The translations under genes were made by a program, and so were the position numbers. This document shows positions 24,819 to 31,489 of a stretch of 64,000 nucleotides of DNA, piece after piece; position 1 is the stretch's first letter, and each line of letters begins with the position of its first letter. Below the pieces are notes generated by a model. That model was not told the origin of the DNA and ran no database searches. It was given only the letters and a program-made list of their open reading frames with translations. The stretch comes from a virus, in IMG/VR virus record IMGVR_UViG_3300034152_000556, positions 44,709-108,708 of that record. The stretch is one strand, 5' to 3'.

Positions 24819-26047
24819 CTATTTCTTCCTACAGCAACAAGTGGCTCATAGAACAATTTTTTCCACTTGTCAGATTTCTTCATCATGATAACGTGAATGT
24901 CAGTCATATACTTGAACTCTTCTGATGTTCGTGAGTATCCATCGATCATGGTCACGAACAAGGCCGTTGTATCAACAGGCATCATCAGCATAAAGTCTTC
25001 AATGTTTTTAAGATGACGATCTTCATATTTTGGTCTGGAAGTCAACATGAACATTGTAAACCCTGTCATCAGCTGAGCTACTCTGTCCATTTCTTTCGCT
25101 TTCAGAATTGCTTCGATCTTTGGTTTGACCTCATCAAATTTATAGAACACATCTTTTGGATTGATGTCTTTTTTATCTTTTGCGAATGAGATAAACATTC
25201 TTGTCATATGAGTGTTGATGAGACCAGCAGCGATTGTTTCAATGTCGTCAAAATGATTTTCAACACCGCCATTCGCTTCGAATTTTTTCAAATGATCAGA
25301 CAGCTTTTCATAACTGGCTGGGTTGGCAAATACAGAACCAACTCGTTGAGCATCGAAGTCATAGATATATTCTGGGTGTGTTTGAATAAACTCAACAACA
25401 AATGGGTGAAAGTTTTGCTCTACGGCATACTTTAAGAAGTCTAGAGCACTCACTTCAGTAAAGATATGCAAATGACGACGAAGACCAGCAGCGTCTTCCA
25501 TTGTATCCATCTGATACTCTGCATCATCTGGATTGTCAGTTGATACAACAAACCAACCTTCAGGAAATGCATAGTTGTGAACGGCATATTCATTCTGAAC
25601 TTGCCAAAGCAATTGCTGAAGATTGTGATCTGCTCTTGAAAATTCGTCAATGACAAAGAGACCATACTTTGAATCTCTTCGGGGTACAAAGTCCGAATAG
25701 AGCATATTGAATCGACCTGTCATTTGAAACTTATCGGTTAGAACTGGGTAAGGTGTTAGAAAATCATCTCTGGATAGAACCGGACCTTTGATCATGATCA
25801 TTTCAAATGGCAATTTTAACTCTTCTGCAAGTTCAGCCGTTAGTTGCCCACATATTTGTGTTTTACCAACACCAGCAGGTCCGATGATGTGGAAAGCCTG
25901 TCGCTGCACAGGAATTCGCTTTTGCCAAGCATTAATCGTATTTCGGAAGTCTGTTTTGATTAACTCTTTAATCTTTCCTATTGAAAGTGTGGGTATGTCA
26001 AGTCTTTCATGGTATTTTAATTCTTCTTGTTTTGTTCCTTCGGTCAT
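24815..26047 (-). CDS. MoxR-family AAA+ ATPase (410 aa)
   Basis: AAA+ ATPase with Walker A GPAGVGKT near residues 56-63, Walker B LFVIDEFSRAD and sensor-1 VSTDNPDD. The family works with VWA-domain partners, and the next gene is one. The ATG at 26045-26047 was chosen because AGGAGAG lies six bases upstream. A longer frame to 26131 would run through a strong hairpin at 26074-26096. Confidence 0.9.
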   Translation of the reverse strand: MTEGTKQEELKYHERLDIPTLSIGKIKELIKTDFRNTINAWQKRIPVQRQAFHIIGPAGVGKTQICGQLTAELAEELKLPFEMIMIKGPVLSRDDFLTPYPVLTDKFQMTGRFNMLYSDFVPRRDSKYGLFVIDEFSRADHNLQQLLWQVQNEYAVHNYAFPEGWFVVSTDNPDDAEYQMDTMEDAAGLRRHLHIFTEVSALDFLKYAVEQNFHPFVVEFIQTHPEYIYDFDAQRVGSVFANPASYEKLSDHLKKFEANGGVENHFDDIETIAAGLINTHMTRMFISFAKDKKDINPKDVFYKFDEVKPKIEAILKAKEMDRVAQLMTGFTMFMLTSRPKYEDRHLKNIEDFMLMMPVDTTALFVTMIDGYSRTSEEFKYMTDIHVIMMKKSDKWKKLFYEPLVAVGRNR

Positions 26048-26073
26048 TGAAACTCTCCTGGTAAATTGGTTGA

Positions 26074-26096
26074 GGCTCGGGTTTCCCACCCGAGCC
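26074..26096 (-). terminator. GC hairpin after the SSB-like gene
   Basis: Perfect 9-bp inverted repeat GGCTCGGGT/ACCCGAGCC with a 5-base loop in the 76-base gap between the SSB-like stop and the ATPase start. No T run follows on the minus strand, so partial termination or 3'-end stabilisation is more likely than full termination. It resembles the hairpin after the ubiquitin-like gene (4465-4490). Confidence 0.6.
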
Positions 26097-26123
26097 TTTC
26101 CGATTACGAGAACATCTTTAACA

Positions 26124-27089
26124 TTAGTCAAAACTTACGTCATCAAAACTGAAAGGTTTCGATTCGGGTTTTTGTGCAGGAGGCTCTTTCTTTGCTTCTT
26201 GTTGTGGTTCTGGATCGTCTTTCTTTTTCATATCGCTACCGTCTGCTGGTAGCATACCTTCTGTTCTTTTATCATCTCCGTAACCGCTTGTTGCTTGTTT
26301 TCTTTGAGACCAATCGAATTTTTCATTGAATTTGGAAAGAGTCTTTTTAGAAACTTGAAGAACATCTTTCACGAAGTCTGTACTTAACTCATTTCCCCTT
26401 GTCATAATGAAAACTTTCTTTGGTCCGAATTGTGAGCCTTCTTCACCAATTGTTATATTTGTAACAAATCTCTTGTTATTTACAACTTTCTTTTCAAACT
26501 CAAGGGATTGTTCTGTGGGTGGTGTGAATATTGGATCTAACTCAAGTCGATACATCTCACCAAGATAATCAGACACATTTTTATATTTCATGCCTTTTCC
26601 ACGAATAAATACAAAGAGTGGTTTTCTTTCTTCGGTGAGGATGGGGTTACCGGCTTTGTCACAATAAATACCAGCAACCAGCAAGTGATTACGACAGGGA
26701 GAACAGAAATCGTTTGCTGCACGTTCTACGGAGTTTGCGGGGCATTCTCTTTGTTTGCCACTATCCAGTTTTGTTGTTCCGTAGAATGGGGGCGAACCGG
26801 CCTTGTAAGAAAAGCATTCGATGCTCTCTCTCTGTCCTTTTGCTGCTGGTTTGACTTTTACATTGACATCTTTAACGTGAATAATGATCATATTCACTTG
26901 TTGAAGATTGTACTCGACGCCACGAATCTGAAGGTTTCCAGCTTGCTCTTGTACGCCAGCCTGATTTGTTCGTGTTATACCAGCAATATAGACGCTGTGA
27001 AAAAACTCATCTTCTGGTGACATCGGTTCTGGTGCTGAGTGGCTGGTCTGTGCAAGATCAGCATACTCATCAAGGTTAAAATCATTCAT
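26124..27089 (-). CDS. Single-stranded DNA-binding-like protein (321 aa)
   Basis: Probable replication SSB. The central region is beta-rich with a cysteine set (RECPANSVERAANDFCSPC) that could bind zinc, as in T4 gp32. The C-terminus is a Pro/Glu/Lys-rich linker ending in an acidic aromatic tip (KPFSFDDVSFD) like the partner-binding tail of SSB proteins. No clear family motif beyond this was seen, so the assignment rests on architecture and the replication context. The GC hairpin after it would fit a highly expressed gene. Confidence 0.6.
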   Translation of the reverse strand: MNDFNLDEYADLAQTSHSAPEPMSPEDEFFHSVYIAGITRTNQAGVQEQAGNLQIRGVEYNLQQVNMIIIHVKDVNVKVKPAAKGQRESIECFSYKAGSPPFYGTTKLDSGKQRECPANSVERAANDFCSPCRNHLLVAGIYCDKAGNPILTEERKPLFVFIRGKGMKYKNVSDYLGEMYRLELDPIFTPPTEQSLEFEKKVVNNKRFVTNITIGEEGSQFGPKKVFIMTRGNELSTDFVKDVLQVSKKTLSKFNEKFDWSQRKQATSGYGDDKRTEGMLPADGSDMKKKDDPEPQQEAKKEPPAQKPESKPFSFDDVSFD

Positions 27090-27104
27090 AAATACTCTTG
27101 CCTC

Positions 27105-27338
27105 CTAATGATATATTAGCATGTAATAAAACACGCCACCAGCAATAGCTGCTATACCAATATATTCTAAAAATGCGGGTATAGCATCTAATGTGGCATT
27201 TGCAAAATCTAGTAACTTAATAGTATTTGAAATAAATGCATCTCTCTCATAGCAATCTTCTGAGCATGAGGGTTGTAATAAACATCTTCGGCATGGATTT
27301 CTAAATGCCTTTCTTATCGATTTGAAATAAGACACCAA
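27105..27338 (-). CDS. Small membrane protein with N-terminal cysteine cluster (77 aa)
   Basis: The N-terminal part carries CRRCLLQPSCSEDC, a possible metal or redox site. The C-terminus has one transmembrane helix (FLEYIGIAAIAGGVFYYMLI). The start is TTG or the adjacent GTG, overlapping the upstream gene by about 25 bases without a strong ribosome binding site, so the exact start is uncertain. Function unknown. Confidence 0.5.
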   Translation of the reverse strand: MVSYFKSIRKAFRNPCRRCLLQPSCSEDCYERDAFISNTIKLLDFANATLDAIPAFLEYIGIAAIAGGVFYYMLIYH

Positions 27339-27895
27339 TTGCTTGCGTTCCCGTCTTCTGGTAATGTTACCAGCGTGAATTCATTATTAAACCAACACGC
27401 CATGTTACGGTTTAGCAAATCTGTTGATAGAAATTCTTTTATTGATGGATAGTCTGGTAATGCTGTTAGCGTTTCATCTTCTAATGTGATTGGATTGATT
27501 TTTCGAACCTTCGAGTCTGTAATTTCTCCGGTAATCAATTTTGGGTGTGGGCAATACACAATAACCAAACGATTTCCGACCATACGAAAAATCTCGTTTC
27601 GAAAAAAGTAGGTTTGTGTATCAAAGTCGTATGCAACGTTTTCTGCTTTCAACACACGATCAATAGATGTATGTTGTCTGCATAGAATACCTTCATCGGC
27701 TTTCGACTGACATTGTTCACAGTCGCTATGATCGACCTTGTATTTAATTCTTAATTCAAAATCTTTATCTGCGGCTTTTGAAAAATAGGTTAAAATTCTT
27801 CTTTTGTTCAATAGAAATTTAACTAGTGTAATGGGGTAAACCTCTACACCAAGCTTTTCTATGAACTTTTCAGTTTGAGTGTATCTGAGCATCAA
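27314..27895 (-). CDS. Unknown protein (193 aa)
   Basis: Unrecognised. It carries a cysteine/histidine group (HSDCEQCQSKADEGILCRQH, about residues 56-75) that could form a zinc site, and the C-terminal half is beta-rich. It lies between a structured intergenic RNA and the small membrane protein. Confidence 0.65.
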   Translation of the reverse strand: MMLRYTQTEKFIEKLGVEVYPITLVKFLLNKRRILTYFSKAADKDFELRIKYKVDHSDCEQCQSKADEGILCRQHTSIDRVLKAENVAYDFDTQTYFFRNEIFRMVGNRLVIVYCPHPKLITGEITDSKVRKINPITLEDETLTALPDYPSIKEFLSTDLLNRNMACWFNNEFTLVTLPEDGNASNWCLISNR

Positions 27896-27921
27896 ATAAC
27901 TCCTTCAATTACTTAAATTTT

Positions 27922-28027
27922 GTGCCAAAAAACGACAAAAAGCTGGCACTATATGTTTCACCCAGCTCGGTACTAACACAACTGTATTCACAAAGGAATA
28001 GAGCCGTGCTAGTAACCACGCTGGGTG
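27922..28027 (-). ncRNA. Structured intergenic RNA with a long imperfect hairpin
   Basis: The 154-base gap after the 61-aa gene holds strong complementarity on the transcribed strand. CACCCAGC (28020-28027) pairs with GCTGGGTG (27959-27966), and inside it GGTTACTAGCAC pairs with GTGTTAGTACC, apart from one bulge and one wobble. This makes a stem of nearly 20 bp with a loop of about 25 bases. A second hairpin, GTGCCA/TGGCAC, lies at 27922-27949 and encloses T-rich sequence. It may be a small RNA, an attenuator or a leader for the 193-aa gene. No known RNA family is recognised. Confidence 0.5.
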
Positions 28028-28049
28028 ATTAGAGCTTTGCTTTAGACCG

Positions 28050-28235
28050 TTATTCAGTGCCACAGCTGTCATGATCGGAGTCATGTTGCTGTGACACGTA
28101 TTGTTTCCTAATGTAGTCGGAAACTTTAACACCTAAAAAGTCAGCGACTTTGATGAGGGTACTGGGAGATGATTTTCTCAGGTGATCTTCGATTCGCCGT
28201 CTCAACTTTTTTAGACTATTCGATTTATCTCCCAT
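28050..28235 (-). CDS. Small basic HTH-like protein (61 aa)
   Basis: Short protein with helices and a possible helix-turn-helix (STLIKVADFLGVKVSDYIRK, about residues 25-44). It could be a small regulator, but the evidence is only pattern-level. It follows the ARPP-1-like gene and precedes the structured RNA at 27922-28027. Confidence 0.55.
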   Translation of the reverse strand: MGDKSNSLKKLRRRIEDHLRKSSPSTLIKVADFLGVKVSDYIRKQYVSQQHDSDHDSCGTE

Positions 28236-28247
28236 TGTTACAACTCC

Positions 28248-29213
28248 TTACAGAACAATTGACATATAGACAGGTTCACCGTCTTGTTCGATGAGGTCAC
28301 CGCCCCCACCAGGAGTCTTAATCATCTTGACCGACACATTTCCATCTCTGTCAAGCTGGCTTACGTTGCTGACATCGATAGAGTTAAGCATTGGCAAGAT
28401 GCTTTCTTGAACCGTAGTTGAGAAGTCTTCAAGAATTTCTTTGACCTCTTCTGGTGTAGCGTCTGATGGAATGCTCGGAAGCACCAGAGCAGACTCTTGT
28501 AGACGACCCGATTTCTTCAAACGAATCATCTCAGCACCATAACAACCACGAATCAATAGTTGCCAATAACGCTGCCAATGCTCTTGCGATGGCATGATCT
28601 CCAAACCAACCGGTACGCCGCCGAACATAATCAGCGCACCAATCTGGCCCGGTACTGGCTCGAATTCAGCCGCAAACTCTTCAAGAGCTTCACGAATTTC
28701 TGGTCTGTCGTAGAAGTCACGTAGGTGTCCACGCGCACGACCACGAAAACCTGGAATTGAACCGATCCAGCGTGTGATACGATCCCAAAGCTTGCCATAG
28801 TCACTCTTTTGACGGAATTGACGATTCAGAAAAGCCTTTCTCAGTTCAACCGGTAGGATATCGTACTCGTTATCCTCACCTCTCAGATAGCCACCCTGAG
28901 ACGCTTCGATACAACATGCATTGTCGAAACGTTTGGTTTTCTTTGCTGAAACAACACCGCTTCCGCTCATAGCATGGTCTTGTGCGCCTTTTCCACGCAC
29001 CATGATGTTTGTAGGGATAATGGCAGGACGCTCAGGATCTTCGTTCTTGAACTCCATCGTACCGTAGTTTGTCGTTCTTTCGAACTTCAAAGAGGATGGC
29101 GATGCTACATTACCCCTCGCATCACCAACAATCGGTACAACAGTCATCTCGTTGACGATCTGAGCTTCGCCAACACCGATGTTATTGAATCTGAATTTCT
29201 CGAAGATTTTCAT
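28248..29213 (-). CDS. ARPP-1/DUF6569-like protein (321 aa)
   Basis: The N-terminal strand pattern FNNIGVGEAQIVNEMTVVPI, the central IPTNIMVRGKGAQDHAMSGS and the CCIEASQGGYLR segment fit, from memory, the ARPP-1 fold (DUF6569), found next to RNA-repair and TROVE genes. It has no known enzymatic motif. It follows the Ro60/TROVE gene by 4 bases with its own GGAGG site, so the two are surely co-expressed. Like the TROVE gene it is more GC-rich than most of the window. The family call is moderately secure and the biochemical role is unknown. Confidence 0.65.
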   Translation of the reverse strand: MKIFEKFRFNNIGVGEAQIVNEMTVVPIVGDARGNVASPSSLKFERTTNYGTMEFKNEDPERPAIIPTNIMVRGKGAQDHAMSGSGVVSAKKTKRFDNACCIEASQGGYLRGEDNEYDILPVELRKAFLNRQFRQKSDYGKLWDRITRWIGSIPGFRGRARGHLRDFYDRPEIREALEEFAAEFEPVPGQIGALIMFGGVPVGLEIMPSQEHWQRYWQLLIRGCYGAEMIRLKKSGRLQESALVLPSIPSDATPEEVKEILEDFSTTVQESILPMLNSIDVSNVSQLDRDGNVSVKMIKTPGGGGDLIEQDGEPVYMSIVL

Positions 29214-29217
29214 AAGT

Positions 29218-30756
29218 TTATCCTCCTATAAGCTTTCGATATTTACTGACCAAAAGTTTTCTGACCATACCTGTATTTTCAATCATACGATTGAAGATCA
29301 GCTCGGTCTCCAAGTACTTGTAGTTTTCGACAGGCATTGGGTCTACACCTTCAGCCAGCTTTCTGCCAGTTCCCTTTTTCGCATCAGCGGAAAACACAGG
29401 GTTAATATGGAGAAGTTCAAACTCGTACCCTGTGTCTTGGAAATGTTGATAAGCTTTGTCAAACATTCCCTTTACGGCGTTTTCGTAACCGTCTGAAAAT
29501 ACGACGATCTTTTTGGCTCCTGTTAGAACAGCGTCTACCAAGCCTCTCCATAGAGGTGAACCACCAGCAGGGTAAACCACTTGATGTGACCCTTCTTTAA
29601 TCACCGCTCCACCAACATAGATTATGTCTTTCACGTTATCCAATGTTGATATAATTGAAAGCGATGTCAAAAATGGGTGCAGTGGTCTTTCCTTACTACC
29701 TTGCATCGAGTGCGAAGCATCGAGAATACATACACATTCACCAATGTCGATCTTATCGATCTTTGCACCTTGCTTGTCGATTGCATCAGAGACTTTGTCG
29801 AGGTCTTTCTTTCCACCGTTTGCAATCTGATGGTAGAAGTACTTCCACAAATCGTACAAGTCCTGTTTTTCATAATCGACTTTCACTTTGGCTCCGGCCT
29901 TCTTGCTTGCTGTTTGCATTTGCAGCTTTTCACGATCACTCATTTTTGATTTTTCGTATACATCTTTCAAAGGTATGTTCACTTTGTAAAGGTTACGAAA
30001 ACCAACAACGGTTCTCATAGGCATACCCTTCATAAGGGTTCGAAATGCATCGACATCGTTGGCGATTGCTGCCTGTTTAAGCTTTTGGTATTGATCTATT
30101 TTTGGATAGTGGTAGGTGATATCACTAGCAACCGTATCCACGCCAAACAGATGCCACATGACAGGCTGTGCGCCACTTTGATAACGACCGATGTACTTTC
30201 TGAACAAGGCTTCGTCTCCATTCAGAACTTTGAACAGTGTTTGTTTGCCAAGGGCATGTCTCACGAGACGTTTCATTTTACCCTTGTAGTTCACTGCCAG
30301 TGCATCGGTTTCTTTTGGCGGACGGTTGAAAATGTACTCAAGAATCAACTTACGTGTACGAGCGTTGTTGACTCTCTTTGCGTTTGAGTCCGCACCAGCC
30401 AGAATCAGAAGGTTTTTCATAGCGTCTGGCACTTTTTCTTTGGCAAGATTGTGGTAGATGACCCTGCGTTCAAAATCAGAATCGAGCAGTGTGTCTTCAA
30501 CAACCAAATCTTTACCGGAACCCGTTGGCGCAGGGTTCGACAAGAGCATATGTGTCATCATACCCTTGCTGAATCGCGTTCCGTTCAACAGCATGGTCAG
30601 AGCGAACAGCACACGGTCATACTGAAACAACCCGTTCCACATCTCAAAAACACGATTGAATTGCGCGTCTTTTCCTTCGTAATAGGCTCCCTTCGGTACG
30701 TATTGAAGGATTCCACTGTCAATCTTTGTAACTGATTTTGTCACTGATTTCGCCAT
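29218..30756 (-). CDS. Ro60/Rsr-like TROVE-VWA RNA-binding protein (512 aa)
   Basis: Homologue of Ro60: an N-terminal alpha-helical HEAT-like TROVE ring (about residues 30-330) followed by a VWA domain with the MIDAS motif DASHSMQGS near residue 350 and a downstream VVFSDGYEN. Bacterial Ro60/Rsr binds Y RNAs on its outer surface and helps in RNA decay, quality control or repair. Length is typical of the family. It starts behind AGAGGAGG. It lies directly downstream of about 0.9 kb of structured RNA that includes four tRNA-like units, the arrangement expected of a Ro60/Y-RNA locus. No RtcB ligase was seen in this window. Confidence 0.9.
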   Translation of the reverse strand: MAKSVTKSVTKIDSGILQYVPKGAYYEGKDAQFNRVFEMWNGLFQYDRVLFALTMLLNGTRFSKGMMTHMLLSNPAPTGSGKDLVVEDTLLDSDFERRVIYHNLAKEKVPDAMKNLLILAGADSNAKRVNNARTRKLILEYIFNRPPKETDALAVNYKGKMKRLVRHALGKQTLFKVLNGDEALFRKYIGRYQSGAQPVMWHLFGVDTVASDITYHYPKIDQYQKLKQAAIANDVDAFRTLMKGMPMRTVVGFRNLYKVNIPLKDVYEKSKMSDREKLQMQTASKKAGAKVKVDYEKQDLYDLWKYFYHQIANGGKKDLDKVSDAIDKQGAKIDKIDIGECVCILDASHSMQGSKERPLHPFLTSLSIISTLDNVKDIIYVGGAVIKEGSHQVVYPAGGSPLWRGLVDAVLTGAKKIVVFSDGYENAVKGMFDKAYQHFQDTGYEFELLHINPVFSADAKKGTGRKLAEGVDPMPVENYKYLETELIFNRMIENTGMVRKLLVSKYRKLIGG

Positions 30757-30779
30757 CTTACAATCCTCCTCTTAAAATT

Positions 30780-31095
30780 TCGACGTAGGACCCTGATAGC
30801 CAATTTTTTCGGATGAAACAAAAATTAGCCATTCAGTCTTAGTCGAGTGAATGGTGGTAGGTGTGGCTCATTGATTATTAGTAAATCTGAAGCCACACCA
30901 AGTCCATAAACTAAGACGACATCAATTCGTGATAGAAGGTCGCGGAGACGCTTAGCGACTCCCCACCATCTTCACGGTCAACGCCGCCGTGCATACTGGT
31001 GTGGGGTGAGGTGAGTGTACCTCACAGGACGCCGTGCTAATCTAGCGTTGGCGCCCAGTGCAAACCTGAGCGGAAGATACACTCAGTCACCCCGA
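30780..31095 (-). ncRNA. Structured non-coding RNA between the tRNA-like array and the TROVE gene
   Basis: This stretch has no supported protein but several exact inverted repeats. A 9-bp stem GGTGTGGCT/AGCCACACC (30860-30868 with 30891-30899) is enclosed by a 7-bp helix (30836-30842 with 30911-30917). The enclosing helix competes with, or forms a pseudoknot with, a 6-bp hairpin at 30830-30853. Further stems are at 30939-30959 (GTCGC/GCGAC) and 31006-31025 (GTGAGGT/ACCTCAC). GC content is above the local average. It may be a fifth, larger RNA partner of the TROVE protein or a long leader controlling it. It does not show the core motifs of RNase P RNA or tmRNA that I looked for. Confidence 0.5.
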
Positions 31096-31102
31096 GAAGT
31101 AA

Positions 31103-31229
31103 GCGAGAGTAGCAATGTAGCGTGTTGTGTTTGACCATCCCCCCGTAGGTGGGGGGAGTAGGACTCGAACCTACAGTGTCATGCTCCCAATGCATGTGTC
31201 TTTTCCTGAAACCACATTAAGTCTCTCGC
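31103..31229 (-). ncRNA. tRNA-like RNA unit A, circularly permuted tRNA-Pro(UGG)-like body in a closing helix
   Basis: Ends pair perfectly (GCGAGAG/CTCTCGC), followed by a 4x4 internal loop (ACTT/GCTA) and a second helix (AATGTGG/CTACATT with one wobble). Inside, in transcribed order, are the 3' half of a D arm, an anticodon arm (CATGC/GCATG, loop ATTGGGA, anticodon UGG) and a perfect T arm (GTAGG, TTCGAGT, CCTAC). Then come TCCCCCC, a 6-base linker ACCTAC, GGGGGGA and the 5' half of a D arm (GTC, matching GAC). The acceptor stem is thus perfect but its 5' strand follows its 3' strand, which is a permuted tRNA. The D loop is joined to the closing helix. A Y-RNA-like partner of the TROVE protein is the favoured reading. 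Confidence 0.65.
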
Positions 31230-31241
31230 AAATTGTGAATA

Positions 31242-31263
31242 CGGGGTGATCAGGCCCCGGGGC
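31242..31263 (-). repeat. GC palindrome between RNA units A and B
   Basis: GCCCCGGGGC is a 10-base perfect palindrome at 31254-31263, and CGGGG (31242-31246) can alternatively pair with CCCCG (31255-31259). It lies in the only long spacer (42 bases) within the RNA array. No T run follows on the minus strand. It may be a processing site or simply a structural spacer. Confidence 0.4.
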
Positions 31264-31271
31264 TTTAATAA

Positions 31272-31367
31272 GGGAGATAGAATATGTAGCTTGTGTGATA
31301 CTTGTACCTGTCAATGGTAGGTACGAGAGTTACAGTCTCGTTATCTGAAACTACATAAAGTTCTCCC
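31272..31367 (-). ncRNA. tRNA-like RNA unit B, Tyr(GUA)-like anticodon arm in a closing helix
   Basis: Closed by GGGAGA/TCTCCC, an internal loop, and ATGTAG/CTACAT, followed by the TTTC shared with the other units. Inside is an anticodon-type arm (CGAGA/TCTCG, loop CTGTAAC, anticodon GUA) and a second hairpin (TACCT/AGGTA) that could be the long variable arm of a tRNA-Tyr. A short helix GATA/TATC joins them. A D arm and a standard TTCRANY T arm are not evident, so it is the most degenerate member and cannot be a standard tRNA. Confidence 0.5.
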
Positions 31368-31377
31368 GAAAAAACAA

Positions 31378-31481
31378 AGTGGAGTAGCAATGTACTAAGA
31401 TGGGACTTGAACCCACAACATACTGTTTATAAGACAGTTGCTCTACCAGTTGAGCTACGGAAAGCACATTTAGTCTCCACT
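31378..31481 (-). ncRNA. tRNA-like RNA unit C, Ile(UAU)-like body lacking a matched acceptor stem
   Basis: Closed by AGTGGAG/CTCCACT, a 4x4 internal loop (ACTA/GCTA) and AATGTGCT/AGTACATT. Inside is a nearly canonical tRNA body: TA-GCTC-AACTGGTA-GAGC D arm, anticodon arm ACTGT/ACAGT with loop CTTATAA (anticodon UAU) and T arm GTGGG, TTCAAGT, CCCAT. The bases that should form the 7-bp acceptor stem do not pair with each other. The closing helix takes that place, so ordinary aminoacylation looks impossible unless the ends are remodelled. TTTTTT follows the unit. Confidence 0.6.
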
Positions 31482-31489
31482 GAAAAAAG

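Noticed and set aside
27905-28132. 75-aa minus-strand frame in the structured gap
   Set aside because: It covers the long inverted repeats at 27922-28027 and part of the 61-aa gene; no ribosome binding site and atypical composition.
31254-31263. GCCCCGGGGC palindrome as a transcription terminator
   Set aside because: No T run follows on the transcribed strand, and unit A follows immediately in the same direction.
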